From NCBI RefSeq assembly GCF_009912395.1, contig NZ_WNDO01000019.1, forward strand, positions 1-64,000: DNA of 64,000 bases. Direction: 5' to 3'. The position numbers and the translations under genes were made by a program. A model generated the notes under the pieces. The model saw nothing but the letters and a program-made list of their open reading frames with translations. It made no database searches and was not told the DNA's origin. The stretch comes from Luteibacter sp. Its GTDB lineage: Bacteria > Pseudomonadota > Gammaproteobacteria > Xanthomonadales > Rhodanobacteraceae. Below are positions 15,228 through 24,442 of the stretch, one piece after another (within the stretch, counting starts at the first letter, position 1; every line of letters begins with the position of its first letter).

Positions 15228-17195
15228 TCAGGCGTCGGCAGGCCGCTCTTCGAGGAACGCCACCGCATCGGCCAGTTCGCGCGTTCGCGGCATCGGCGGC
15301 AGGCTGGCCAGGAAGAGGCGGCCATAGCCCTTGGTGGACAGGCGCGGATCGCACAGCACCAGCACGCCGCGATCATGCACGTCACGGATAAGGCGGCCGA
15401 CGCCCTGCTTGAGCGCGATCACGGCGGTAGGCACCTGCCAGCCCATGAACGGATTGATGCCTGCGGCCTCCAGCGCCTCCAGGCGCGCCTGGAGCACAGG
15501 ATCGTCGGGCATCGCGAAAGGCAGCTTGTCGATGACCACCACGCCCAGCGCATCGCCGGCCACGTCGACGCCTTCCCAGAAGCTCGCCGCGCCCAGCAGC
15601 ACGCCGCGACCGCTTAGGCGAAATTCCTCCAGCAGGCGGTGACGCGGCGCCGTGCCCTGGACGAACAGCGGCCATGGCACGCGCCCCTCCAGCAGCTCGG
15701 CCGCACGACGTAGCGCACGGTGCGAGGTGAACAGCAGGAACGCCCGGCCATCCGAGGCGTCGAGGACGGGACGGATCGCCGCGATCACCTTGTCGGTGTA
15801 GTCGCGGGCCGACGGGTCGGGCAGATCCTTCGGCAGGTACGCGAGCGCCTGGCGACCATAGTCGAACGGGCTTTCGACATGCAGCGTGCGCGGGTCCTCG
15901 ATGCCCAGCTGTCGTGCGAAATGCTGGAAATCGCCCGCGATCGACAGCGTGGCCGACGTGTGGATCCATGCCGCGTTGGTCGCCATCCGCATGGCGCGCA
16001 GCGGGGAGGACAGATCCAAGGGTGTCGCGTGCAGCGCGAAGCCGCGTGGCCAGGTCTCGTACCAGCGTACGTCCGCCGCCGAGTGTTCCTCGGCGATGCG
16101 ATCCAGCCTGAGGCTGAGCATCTGCGCCCGCTCGTGGACATTGGCCAACCCCCGCGAACGCTCCGCCAGCCCCGCCAGCAGATCGGTCAGCGCGGCCATC
16201 ACATCGCGCAGTTCCGTCAACGACTCGTGCGCCGTCTCCAGGCGATCCAGCGCGCCGAAGGGGCCACGCTCGGGGAGCGGATCCATCGCCAGGCGCAGGC
16301 GCCGGACCAGGTCCTGCACCGCCTCCACCGGCTCCAGGAGCTGGCTGGTGGCACCTGTCACGCCCTGCCCTTCGGCAAGAGCATCCTGGGCCAGTTCGGT
16401 GAGTTGGCGCGAGCTGACGCTCTGCGAGAAGAATTGCCCCGCCAGCTCGGGAATCTGGTGGGCCTCGTCGAGGATGAAGGCATCGGCACCGGGCAGGATC
16501 TCGCCGAATTCCTCCTGCTTGAGCGCCAGATCCGCCATCAGCAGGTGGTGGTTCACCACCACCAGGTCCGCGTCCATGGCCTCGCGACGGGCCTTCACGA
16601 CGTGGCAGTCGTCGAAGAACGCGCATTCCACGCCGAGGCAGTTCTCCGGCGTGGAGGTGACACGGGGCCACAGCGGCGAATCCTCGGGCACCTCGACCAT
16701 CTCGGCCTTGTCGCCATGGCGCGTACGCGCCGACCAGGCTCGGATCGCCGACAGCTGACCGGCCACGCGCCTGTCCGGATTGCCCTCGCGGACGGCCTGG
16801 TCGAGCCGGTGCAGGCACAGGTAGTTGGCCCGGCCCTTGAGCAGGCTCACCTTGGTACGGCTGCCCAGCACCGAGCGCACGCGCGGCAGGTCGCGGAAGA
16901 ACAGCTGGTCCTGCAACGCCTTGGTGCCGGTGGAAACGATGACCTTGCGCCCCGACATCAAGGCAGGTACGAGGTAGGCGAAGGTCTTGCCGGTGCCCGT
17001 GCCCGCCTCGGCGATCAGGATGTCCCGCTCGTCGATGGCCTCGGCCACCGCCACGGCCATGCGCTGCTGGGCCTCGCGTGGCGCGAAACCGGGCACTTCA
17101 CGGGCGAACGGGCCTTCCGCGCCAAGGATCGCGGCCACTTCGTGTTCAGTCATCCGGCCAGTATCGCCTACAATGGTCGTCTTTTCGTCTGTCAT
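15228..17195 (-). CDS. ATP-dependent DNA helicase, DinG/YoaA family
   Basis: The 655-residue XPD-like helicase has Walker [10 protein letters not shown] (about 63-71), a DEAH box ([10 protein letters not shown], about 245) and four cysteines suited to an iron-sulfur cluster (NYLC, then [14 protein letters not shown]). The C-terminal half has motifs [14 protein letters not shown] and [10 protein letters not shown]. YoaA unwinds 5'-to-3' and binds HolC; notably holC is encoded about 3 kb away in this window. Start 17195 has an AAGG site; ATG at 17153 is an alternative. It is divergent from valS. Confidence 0.92.
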   Translation of the reverse strand: MTDEKTTIVGDTGRMTEHEVAAILGAEGPFAREVPGFAPREAQQRMAVAVAEAIDERDILIAEAGTGTGKTFAYLVPALMSGRKVIVSTGTKALQDQLFFRDLPRVRSVLGSRTKVSLLKGRANYLCLHRLDQAVREGNPDRRVAGQLSAIRAWSARTRHGDKAEMVEVPEDSPLWPRVTSTPENCLGVECAFFDDCHVVKARREAMDADLVVVNHHLLMADLALKQEEFGEILPGADAFILDEAHQIPELAGQFFSQSVSSRQLTELAQDALAEGQGVTGATSQLLEPVEAVQDLVRRLRLAMDPLPERGPFGALDRLETAHESLTELRDVMAALTDLLAGLAERSRGLANVHERAQMLSLRLDRIAEEHSAADVRWYETWPRGFALHATPLDLSSPLRAMRMATNAAWIHTSATLSIAGDFQHFARQLGIEDPRTLHVESPFDYGRQALAYLPKDLPDPSARDYTDKVIAAIRPVLDASDGRAFLLFTSHRALRRAAELLEGRVPWPLFVQGTAPRHRLLEEFRLSGRGVLLGAASFWEGVDVAGDALGVVVIDKLPFAMPDDPVLQARLEALEAAGINPFMGWQVPTAVIALKQGVGRLIRDVHDRGVLVLCDPRLSTKGYGRLFLASLPPMPRTRELADAVAFLEERPADA

Positions 17196-17232
17196 TGCGC
17201 GCCCTTATGCGGCGCGAACCGAGAGCCCACGC

Positions 17233-19989
17233 ATGGACAAGAGTTTCGAGCCCAGCCAGATCGAGTCGAAGTGGTACGCCCAATGGGAGGCCAACGGCTA
17301 CTTCAAGCCGTCAGGCAAGGGCACCCCCTACACGATCATGCTGCCGCCGCCCAACGTGACGGGCACGCTGCACATGGGCCATGCGTTCCAGCACACCATC
17401 ATGGACACGCTGGTCCGCTACCACCGCATGCGCGGCTACGACACCCTGTGGCAGCTCGGCACCGACCACGCCGGCATCGCGACCGAGATGGTCGTCACCC
17501 GCCAGCTGAACGCCGAAGGCAAGCAGCGCTCCGACTTCGACCGTGAGTCCTTCATCGACCGCGTGTGGCAGTGGAAGAAGGAATCCGGCGGCACCATCGG
17601 CCGCCAGATGCGCCGTCTGGGCGTGTCGGGCGACTGGAGCCGCGAGGTCTTCACCATGGACGAAGGCCCGTCGAAGGCCGTCGTCGAGACCTTCGTCCGC
17701 CTGCATGAGGAAGGCCTGATCTACCGCGGTCAGAAGCTGGTCAACTGGGATCCGGTGCTGAAGACCGCGATCTCCGACCTCGAAGTCCTCAGCGAAGAGG
17801 AAGACGGCTCGCTGTGGTCCATCCGTTACCCGCTGGCCGATGGCTCGGGCGAACTGGTGGTGGCCACCACGCGTCCGGAAACCATGCTGGGCGACGTCGC
17901 CGTGGCCGTGCATCCGGAAGACGAGCGCTACACGCACCTCATCGGCCGCATGCTGAAGCTGCCGCTGTCCGATCGCGAGATTCCCATCATCGCCGACGAC
18001 TACGTCGAGAAGGATTTCGGCACCGGCTGCGTCAAGATCACCCCGGCGCACGACTTCAACGACTACGCCATCGGCCAGCGCCACAACCTGCCGCTGATCA
18101 ATATCCTCACCGACGACGCGCAGATCAACGACGCGGCGCCGGAGAAGTACCGCGGCATGGATCGCTACGTCGCGCGCAAGGCCGTGCTGGCCGATCTGGA
18201 AGCGCAGGAACTACTCGTCGAGACGAAGAAGCACAAGCTCCAGGTCCCGCGTGGCGATCGCACCGGCCAGGTCATCGAGCCCTACCTCACCTGGCAGTGG
18301 TTCGTGAAGATGGACACCCTCGCGCCCCGCGGCCTCGAACTGGTCGAGCAGGGCCACGTGAAGTTCGTGCCCGAGAACTGGATCAACACTTACCGCCACT
18401 GGCTCGGCAACATCCAGGACTGGTGCATCAGCCGCCAGCTCACCTGGGGCCACCAGATCCCGGCGTGGTACACCGACGACGGTCGCATCATCGTCGCGCA
18501 TGACGACGCGGAAGCGGCGTCGCTGGCGGCGAAGCAGGGTTACACCGGCACGCTGCGCCGTGACGACGACGTGCTGGAGACCTGGTTCTCCTCGTCGCTG
18601 TGGAGCCACTCCACACTGGGCTGGCCGGATCCCGAGGCGCAGGCCGCGCGCGGCTTCGACCGCTACCTGCCCACCGACGTGCTGGTCACGGGCTTCGACA
18701 TCATCTTCTTCTGGGTCGCCCGGATGATCATGATGACCGACCACTTCACCGGCCAGGTGCCCTTCAAGGACATCTACATGACGGGCCTGATCCGCGACAA
18801 GGACGGCCAGAAGATGTCCAAGTCGAAGGGCAACGTGCTCGACCCGCTCGATCTCATCGACGGCATCACGCTCGACGAACTGCTCGACAAGCGCACGCGC
18901 GGCCTGATGCAGCCGAAGATGGCCGAGAAGATCGAAAAAACCACGCGCAAGGAATTCGCCGAGGGCATCCCCGCCTTCGGTGCCGACGCGCTGCGCTTCA
19001 CCTTCGCCTCGCTCGCCACGCACGGTCGCGACATCAAGTTCGACCTGGAGCGTTGCGGCGGCTACAAGGCTTTCGTCAACAAGCTCTGGAACGCCTCGCG
19101 CTTCGTGCTGATGAACCTCGGCGATGGCCCGGTCGAGAAGGTGGCGCCGTCCACCGAGGCCGAGCGCTGGATCCTCACCCGCCTGCACCACACGCTGGCC
19201 TCGGTGAAGGAACAGCTCGCCGCCTATCGCTTCGACCTCGCCGCCCAGGCGCTCTACGAGTTCACCTGGAACGAGTTCTGCGACTGGTTCCTCGAATTGT
19301 CCAAGCCCGCGCTCAACGGCGACGACGCCACGGCCATCGCGTCCACCCGCTACACGCTGGTGCACGTGCTGGAGACCCTGCTGCGCGCCCTGCACCCGAT
19401 GATTCCCTTCGTCACCGAGGAGATCTGGCAGAACGTGCGCCCGGTGCTCGGCATCGAAGGCGAGACGATCATGCTGCGCCCCTACCCCGAGGCCGACGAC
19501 GTGGTGGCGGATGCCGCCGCCACGGCCGAGATCGAATGGGTGAAGGACGTGCTGACCGGTGTGCGCCGCATTCGTGCCGAGATGAACATCGCGCCGGGCA
19601 AGGTCATCCCGCTGCTGTTCGCCGATGGCGACGCCGCCGATCGCGCCCGCACGGCGAAGTTCGCCGCGCAGATCGCCTTCCTGGGTCGCGTCGAATCGCC
19701 CGTGTGGGTCGAGGGCGAGGAGCCGGCCGCCGCCGTGGCGGTGGTGGGTGGCATGCGCGCCCTGATCCCGCTCGAAGGCCTGATCGACGTGGGCGCCGAG
19801 AAGACCCGCCTCGCCAAGGAGATCGCCCGCGTCGAAGGCGAGATCAAGAAGTGCGAAGGCAAGCTCGGCAACGCCAACTTCGTCGCCAACGCACCGGCCG
19901 AGGTGGTGGAACAGGAGCGCCAGCGCATCACCGACTGGACGCGCCAGGTCGACGCGCTGAAGGAACAGGCACGCAAGCTGGGCGGTTGA
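17233..19989 (+). CDS. valS: Valyl-tRNA synthetase
   Basis: The 918-residue class I synthetase charges tRNA-Val and edits Thr-tRNA. It has the HIGH-type motif [13 protein letters not shown] (38-50), the editing domain with [13 protein letters not shown], the KMSKS loop (about residue 529), an anticodon-binding domain (about 650-800) and the C-terminal coiled-coil arm ([19 protein letters not shown]). The start [14 protein letters not shown] matches the family; a long upstream frame overlaps the helicase antisense and is rejected. Full length and intact. Confidence 0.97.
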   Translation: MDKSFEPSQIESKWYAQWEANGYFKPSGKGTPYTIMLPPPNVTGTLHMGHAFQHTIMDTLVRYHRMRGYDTLWQLGTDHAGIATEMVVTRQLNAEGKQRSDFDRESFIDRVWQWKKESGGTIGRQMRRLGVSGDWSREVFTMDEGPSKAVVETFVRLHEEGLIYRGQKLVNWDPVLKTAISDLEVLSEEEDGSLWSIRYPLADGSGELVVATTRPETMLGDVAVAVHPEDERYTHLIGRMLKLPLSDREIPIIADDYVEKDFGTGCVKITPAHDFNDYAIGQRHNLPLINILTDDAQINDAAPEKYRGMDRYVARKAVLADLEAQELLVETKKHKLQVPRGDRTGQVIEPYLTWQWFVKMDTLAPRGLELVEQGHVKFVPENWINTYRHWLGNIQDWCISRQLTWGHQIPAWYTDDGRIIVAHDDAEAASLAAKQGYTGTLRRDDDVLETWFSSSLWSHSTLGWPDPEAQAARGFDRYLPTDVLVTGFDIIFFWVARMIMMTDHFTGQVPFKDIYMTGLIRDKDGQKMSKSKGNVLDPLDLIDGITLDELLDKRTRGLMQPKMAEKIEKTTRKEFAEGIPAFGADALRFTFASLATHGRDIKFDLERCGGYKAFVNKLWNASRFVLMNLGDGPVEKVAPSTEAERWILTRLHHTLASVKEQLAAYRFDLAAQALYEFTWNEFCDWFLELSKPALNGDDATAIASTRYTLVHVLETLLRALHPMIPFVTEEIWQNVRPVLGIEGETIMLRPYPEADDVVADAAATAEIEWVKDVLTGVRRIRAEMNIAPGKVIPLLFADGDAADRARTAKFAAQIAFLGRVESPVWVEGEEPAAAVAVVGGMRALIPLEGLIDVGAEKTRLAKEIARVEGEIKKCEGKLGNANFVANAPAEVVEQERQRITDWTRQVDALKEQARKLGG

Positions 19990-20012
19990 TACCGCCCACA
20001 CGCCTCCTGCTT

Positions 20013-20142
20013 TTGTAGGAGCGCGCTTGCGCGCGATGGGGCGAAGCGGTGAGCCGCAGGTCACAGAGCGCTCTGCGAATCGCAGGCCGCGCCAGCGGCC
20101 GACTCACCGCTTCGCCCCATCGCGCGCAAGCGCGCTCCTACA
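20013..20142. repeat. Long GTAGGAGCGCGC palindrome (REP-like), copy 3
   Basis: This is the largest copy, with arms of about 41 bases (TTGTAGGAGCGCGCTTGCGC onward to GCGAAGCGGTGAG) and a 48-base centre that has its own short inverted repeats. It lies between the convergent ends of valS and holC, next to a true terminator. The long arms could form a cruciform or a very stable RNA hairpin. Confidence 0.92.
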
Positions 20143-20168
20143 GGAAATCCGGTGCACCGCCGGAAACG

Positions 20169-20194
20169 AAAAGGCCGGCTTGCGCCGGCCTTTT
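20169..20194. terminator. Bidirectional intrinsic terminator between valS and holC
   Basis: AAAAGGCCGGC, a TTGC loop and GCCGGCCTTTT form a symmetrical G+C stem with A and T runs on both sides. It can end transcripts from valS (rightward) and from pepA-holC (leftward); holC stops three bases beyond it. Confidence 0.9.
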
Positions 20195-20196
20195 CG

Positions 20197-20619
20197 TTAC
20201 ATGTCGTGCTTGTTTACCTCGAACCCGCCGCGCTTGTACTCCGTCCAGCGCGTTCGCGAGCCTTCGCGTTCGGCGGGATCGGCGGCCACCACCTCGAGCA
20301 CGCGGTCGAAACGACCCGGGGCGCAGACATCGCGCAGGTTGATGACCATCGGGCGATCCGGGGTCTCGACGCCGGGCGGCACGATCAGCACCGCCGTGTT
20401 GGCATCGTCGTCATCTCCCGCCAGCTGGTGGGGGATGAAGTTGTCCTCGTCGAAGTCCCACAGGCGCTCGTCGATGGCCTCGGCCTGCTCGAAGTCGCGC
20501 GTGAGGATCAGGGTCGGCTGCTGGGCCGCGAACGCGCGCTTGGCGAGTTCGCAGACCAGCAGGATCGGATCCTCGCGGAACCGCGGCTTGTCGATCAGGT
20601 AGAAGTCGGCGCGCGGCAT
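20197..20619 (-). CDS. holC: DNA polymerase III chi subunit
   Basis: The 140-residue protein begins MPRADFYLIDKPRF and has the chi fold with LVCELAKRAFAAQQPTLILT, LWDFDEDNFIPHQLAG and VVINL-like PMVINLRDVC. Chi links the clamp loader to single-strand binding protein and also binds the YoaA helicase. It follows pepA by ten bases in the usual xanthomonad order pepA-holC; valS, often part of the same operon in other gammaproteobacteria, is here convergent. Length is normal. Confidence 0.93.
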   Translation of the reverse strand: MPRADFYLIDKPRFREDPILLVCELAKRAFAAQQPTLILTRDFEQAEAIDERLWDFDEDNFIPHQLAGDDDDANTAVLIVPPGVETPDRPMVINLRDVCAPGRFDRVLEVVAADPAEREGSRTRWTEYKRGGFEVNKHDM

Positions 20620-20629
20620 CGGGCGACGA

Positions 20630-22120
20630 TCAACCAGCCGCCACGCGGTCGAGCAGCCACTGCGTCAGCAGCGGCACCGGGCGACCGGTGGCGAGACCCT
20701 TGCGGCCCTCGTCCCAGGCGGTACCGGCAATGTCCAGGTGCGCCCAGCGACGACCTTCCGTGAAGCGGGCCAGGAAGCAACCGGCCGTGATGGCACCGGC
20801 GTACTTGCCGCCGATGTTCGCCACGTCGGCGAACACCGAGTCGAGCTGGCTCTGGTAGTCGTCCCACAGCGGCAGGCGCCAGGCGCGGTCGAGCGTCGTC
20901 TCGCCGGCGGCGAGCAGTTCGGCCGAGAGCGTCTCGTCCTTGGTCATCAGGCCGCTGGCGTGCTTGCCCAGGGCGACGACGCAGGCACCGGTCAGGGTGG
21001 CGGCATCGATGATGGTGTGCGGATCGAAGCGCTTGCCGGTGTAGGTCAGCGCGTCGCAGAGGATCAGGCGGCCCTCGGCGTCGGTGTTGAGCACTTCGAT
21101 GGTGATACCGGCGAGGCTGGTCAGCACGTCGCCCGGACGGTAGCTGTCGCCGTCCGGCATGTTCTCGACGGCCGGCACCACGCAGACCAGGTTCACCGGG
21201 AGCTTCAGGCGAACGGCCGAGACGAAGGCACCGAGCACGCCGGCGGCGCCGCCCATGTCGAACTTCATTTCCTCCATGCCCGGACCCGGCTTGAGGCTGA
21301 TGCCACCGGTGTCGAAGGTGATGCCCTTGCCGACGAAGGCATAGGGACGATCGCCCTCCTTGCCGCCGTTCCACTGCAGGATGACCAGGTGCGGCGGGTT
21401 GGCCGAACCGCGACCCACGGCGAGCAGCGAGCCGAAGCCTTCGCGCTCCATGTCGTCGCGCTCCAGCACCTCGCAGGTAACGCCGTCGGTGGCGTCGGCG
21501 AAGGCGCGGGCCTGCTTGGCGATGTAGGCGGGGTTGCAGATATTCGGCGGCAGGTTGGCCAGCTCACGGGCGTAACGAACGCCCTCGGCGATGGCGCGAG
21601 CCTCGGCGAGGCCGGATTCGGCGTCGGCCGGAGCGACCAGGGTGACCGAGGTCAGCTCGGGCTGGGCCTTGTCGCGCGGCTTCACCGTGGCGGTGTAGCG
21701 GTAGGCGGCGTGGTCGATGGCAAGAGCGCCGACGCGGACGCGCCAGGCGGCGTCGCGGCCCGGGACCTCGACCTCGGCCAGCCAGCTCACGGCCTCGCTG
21801 ACGGGCAGGCGGCCGATGGCACGCGCGGCTTCAAGGGTGACGCGCTGGTAGCGACCCGCGTCGAAGCCCTTCTGGGCGCCCAGGCCCACCACGAGCACGC
21901 GGGCGGCGGCGATGCCTGCCGGCTGCAGGAGGGTGACCACGTTGCCGACCTTGCCGGTCACGTCGCCGGCTTCCACCAGGCGCTTGATGGCGCCGTTGGC
22001 CGCCGTGTCGATGCGCGCGGCGGCGCTGGTGAGGATGCCGCTTTCGTAGACGCCGACCACGGCCACGGGGGTCGCGGTCGTTTCGGGAGCGTTGGAACCG
22101 AGGCTGAACTGAACCGTCAT
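20630..22120 (-). CDS. pepA: Leucyl aminopeptidase (cytosol aminopeptidase, M17)
   Basis: The 496-residue enzyme removes N-terminal residues from peptides as a hexamer with two metal ions. Catalytic blocks seen are VGKGITFDTGGISLKPG (Lys and Asp metal ligands), MKFDMGGAAGVLGA and the signature NTDAEGRLILCDAL. PepA can also bind DNA in recombination and gene control. It is first in the pepA-holC operon and divergent from lptF with a 97-base gap, the standard arrangement. Confidence 0.96.
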   Translation of the reverse strand: MTVQFSLGSNAPETTATPVAVVGVYESGILTSAAARIDTAANGAIKRLVEAGDVTGKVGNVVTLLQPAGIAAARVLVVGLGAQKGFDAGRYQRVTLEAARAIGRLPVSEAVSWLAEVEVPGRDAAWRVRVGALAIDHAAYRYTATVKPRDKAQPELTSVTLVAPADAESGLAEARAIAEGVRYARELANLPPNICNPAYIAKQARAFADATDGVTCEVLERDDMEREGFGSLLAVGRGSANPPHLVILQWNGGKEGDRPYAFVGKGITFDTGGISLKPGPGMEEMKFDMGGAAGVLGAFVSAVRLKLPVNLVCVVPAVENMPDGDSYRPGDVLTSLAGITIEVLNTDAEGRLILCDALTYTGKRFDPHTIIDAATLTGACVVALGKHASGLMTKDETLSAELLAAGETTLDRAWRLPLWDDYQSQLDSVFADVANIGGKYAGAITAGCFLARFTEGRRWAHLDIAGTAWDEGRKGLATGRPVPLLTQWLLDRVAAG

Positions 22121-22217
22121 AGCAAACTGCCTTGCGAAAGCCCGCCGGGGCCCGGACAGGCTAGACTAAAGGATTGCCGGCCAGGACTGACGCGGCGCGA
22201 ACCGCCAATTCTACCAA

Positions 22218-23318
22218 ATGCTCAGCATCCTAGACCGCTATTTCCTGCGTGAACTTGCCTATGGCGTCATCGCCACGGCCATCGTGCTACTGGTGATCTT
22301 CGCCGGCGGCGCGTTTGCGACCGTGCTGCAGAAGGTCGCCAACGGCAGCATCCAGCCCAGCGTGATGTTCGAAGTGCTGGGTCTGCAGATGGTCGACCTG
22401 CTCTCCACCCTGCTCCCCATGTCGGCCTTCCTGGGCACCCTGATCGCCCTGGGCCGCATGTACCGCGAAAGCGAGATGCACGTGCTCGCCTCCTCCGGCA
22501 TGGGCCCGAGCGGCATGCTCCGTCCGGTCACCCTGCTGACCGTGATCGCAACCATCGTCGTAGGCACCGTGTCGCTGTGGCTGGGCCCCCTATCGGCCCG
22601 CACCGCCGACCAGGTCATCGCCGTCGCCAACAAGTCGGTCATCGCCGCCGGCCTCGATGCCGGCCGCTTCACCGAGCTGCCGGGCAAGGGCGGCATCATC
22701 TTCGTGGATACCCTGAGCCGCGACGGTACGGTACTGGGCAAGACCTTCCTCGCCTCCGACCATGTCGACAGCCAGAACCGCACCTCGGTCCGCGTGGTCA
22801 ACGCCAAGAGCGGCCGCATGTACCAGGAGAGCGACGGCCAGAACCGCTTCCTCGCCCTCTACGACGGCTGGCAGTACGAGATTCCGCTGGGCGCCGACAA
22901 CTGGCGTCGCATGAAGTACGAGCGCAACGACGCCTCGCTCTCGAGCATCACCGACGACGACGACGAAGATCCCGCCCACGAGCTGGCCACCGCCGACCTC
23001 TTCAAGGCCCACGACGCCGACTCCCTCGGCGAGCTGGTCTCGCGCTTCGCCGCGCCGGTCAGCACCCTGGTGCTCATGATGATGGTGCTGCCGATGTCCC
23101 GGCAGGCGCCGCGTGACGCACGCTACGGACGCCTGCTGATCGCCGTGCTGGCCTACTTCATCTACGTGATCTGGCAGCTGATCGCCCGCGCCCAGATCAT
23201 CAAGGAACGCCTGCACACCTCGATCCCGATCTGGATCCTGCACATCATCGTGTTCGCGATCGCCGCCTGGATCTTCTGGCGCCAGAACTCCCCGCGCCGC
23301 GTGAAGGGAGCCGCCTGA
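22218..23318 (+). CDS. lptF: LPS export permease LptF
   Basis: The 366-residue protein is one half of the LptB2FG ABC transporter that extracts lipopolysaccharide from the inner membrane. It starts MLSILDRYFLRELAYG, has three helices, a periplasmic jellyroll-like domain (about 130-260) and three more helices. The coupling-helix region LGRMYRESEMHVLASSGM is typical. It ends one base into lptG (TGATG overlap) so the two are cotranscribed. Essential in most Gram-negatives. Confidence 0.95.
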   Translation: MLSILDRYFLRELAYGVIATAIVLLVIFAGGAFATVLQKVANGSIQPSVMFEVLGLQMVDLLSTLLPMSAFLGTLIALGRMYRESEMHVLASSGMGPSGMLRPVTLLTVIATIVVGTVSLWLGPLSARTADQVIAVANKSVIAAGLDAGRFTELPGKGGIIFVDTLSRDGTVLGKTFLASDHVDSQNRTSVRVVNAKSGRMYQESDGQNRFLALYDGWQYEIPLGADNWRRMKYERNDASLSSITDDDDEDPAHELATADLFKAHDADSLGELVSRFAAPVSTLVLMMMVLPMSRQAPRDARYGRLLIAVLAYFIYVIWQLIARAQIIKERLHTSIPIWILHIIVFAIAAWIFWRQNSPRRVKGAA

Positions 23319-24415
23319 TGAGCGCCCTCACGATCAAGCGTGCCGACCGTCTGATCGGCCTCAGCGTGCTGGGCACGCTGCTGCTGGTCTGGCTGGTGCT
23401 GACCGGCTTCGACGCCCTCACCCAGTTCGTGCGCCAGCTCGGCAACATCGGCAAGAACGGCTTCACGCTCTACGACGCCATCGCCTACATCATGCTGACG
23501 ATTCCCCGTCGGCTCTACCAGATGTTCAGCAATGCCGCCCTCATCGGCGGCCTGCTCGGCCTGGGCAGCCTGGCCGCCACGGGCGAGCTGACCGCGTTGC
23601 GCGCGGCCGGCATGTCCAAGCTGCGCATCGCCACCTCGGCGGCGGGCGTCATCGCCGTGCTCACCCTCGGCGTCGTGATCATGGGCGAAACGGCCGCACC
23701 GTATGGCGACCAACACGCCCAGGCGATCCAGGTACGCATGCGCTCCAGCAACCTGGGCGCCACCAGTAGCGGCCTGTGGGCACGCGACGCCGGCAAGATC
23801 ATCAACGCCAAGTCGGCCATCGCCGTGCAGGACGGCGACCGCACCACAGTGAAGCTGGTGGACGTGCGCGTCTTCACCTTCACGCCCGACGGCCAGGTGC
23901 AGGAGTTCTCGCACGGCGACAGCGCGATCCACGACGGCAACAAGTGGATCATGTCCAAGGTCCGCACCACGACGCTGGACGACAAGGGCACGCATGCCGT
24001 CGAACAGCCTAGCCAGACCTGGACTTCGCGTCTCAATCCGCATGTCCTCGAACAGTCGGTGATCCACCCCGAATACCTGTCCATGGCCGACCTGCGCCGG
24101 AACATGCGCTACCTCGAAGCCAACGGACAGAATCCCGGCGCCTACGCCGTGGCGTTCTGGGGTCGCGCACTGTTCGCGCTGAACACGCTCGTGCTGGTGC
24201 TCTGCGCCATGCCGTTCGCCTTCGGCTCACTGCGCTCCGGCGGCTTCGGCAAGCGTCTGTTCGTGGGTGTGCTCCTGGCCATCGGCTGGTACTTCCTGCA
24301 AGGCGCGATGGTCAACTTCGGTACCGTCTACGGCCTGCCGCCCCTGCTCGCGAACCTGCTGCCCACGTCGATCCTTATCGTGGGCGCCCTGGCCTACTTC
24401 AGACGATTCGGCTGA
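23318..24415 (+). CDS. lptG: LPS export permease LptG
   Basis: The 365-residue partner of LptF has the same six-helix plus periplasmic beta-domain layout (domain about 130-260). The segment LAATGELTALRAAGMSKLRI is the coupling region that contacts LptB. It overlaps the lptF stop and is followed by a perfect GC-rich palindrome at its stop codon. lptB is not in the window, as usual. Confidence 0.95.
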   Translation: MSALTIKRADRLIGLSVLGTLLLVWLVLTGFDALTQFVRQLGNIGKNGFTLYDAIAYIMLTIPRRLYQMFSNAALIGGLLGLGSLAATGELTALRAAGMSKLRIATSAAGVIAVLTLGVVIMGETAAPYGDQHAQAIQVRMRSSNLGATSSGLWARDAGKIINAKSAIAVQDGDRTTVKLVDVRVFTFTPDGQVQEFSHGDSAIHDGNKWIMSKVRTTTLDDKGTHAVEQPSQTWTSRLNPHVLEQSVIHPEYLSMADLRRNMRYLEANGQNPGAYAVAFWGRALFALNTLVLVLCAMPFAFGSLRSGGFGKRLFVGVLLAIGWYFLQGAMVNFGTVYGLPPLLANLLPTSILIVGALAYFRRFG

Positions 24416-24440
24416 CGCGCGGCCCCTGGGGGCCGCGCGT
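24415..24440. terminator. GC-rich hairpin between convergent lptG and hybrid kinase gene
   Basis: ACGCGCGGCCCC, two bases, and GGGGCCGCGCGT form a perfect 12-base-pair stem that begins at the last base of lptG and ends three bases before the kinase stop. It lacks a T-run, so it may work with Rho or as a 3' stabilising hairpin instead of as a classical terminator. Confidence 0.55.
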
Positions 24441-24442
24441 AC

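Noticed and set aside
18211-20064. A 617-codon minus-strand frame through valS
   Set aside because: Antisense to an intact valyl-tRNA synthetase and low-complexity in composition.
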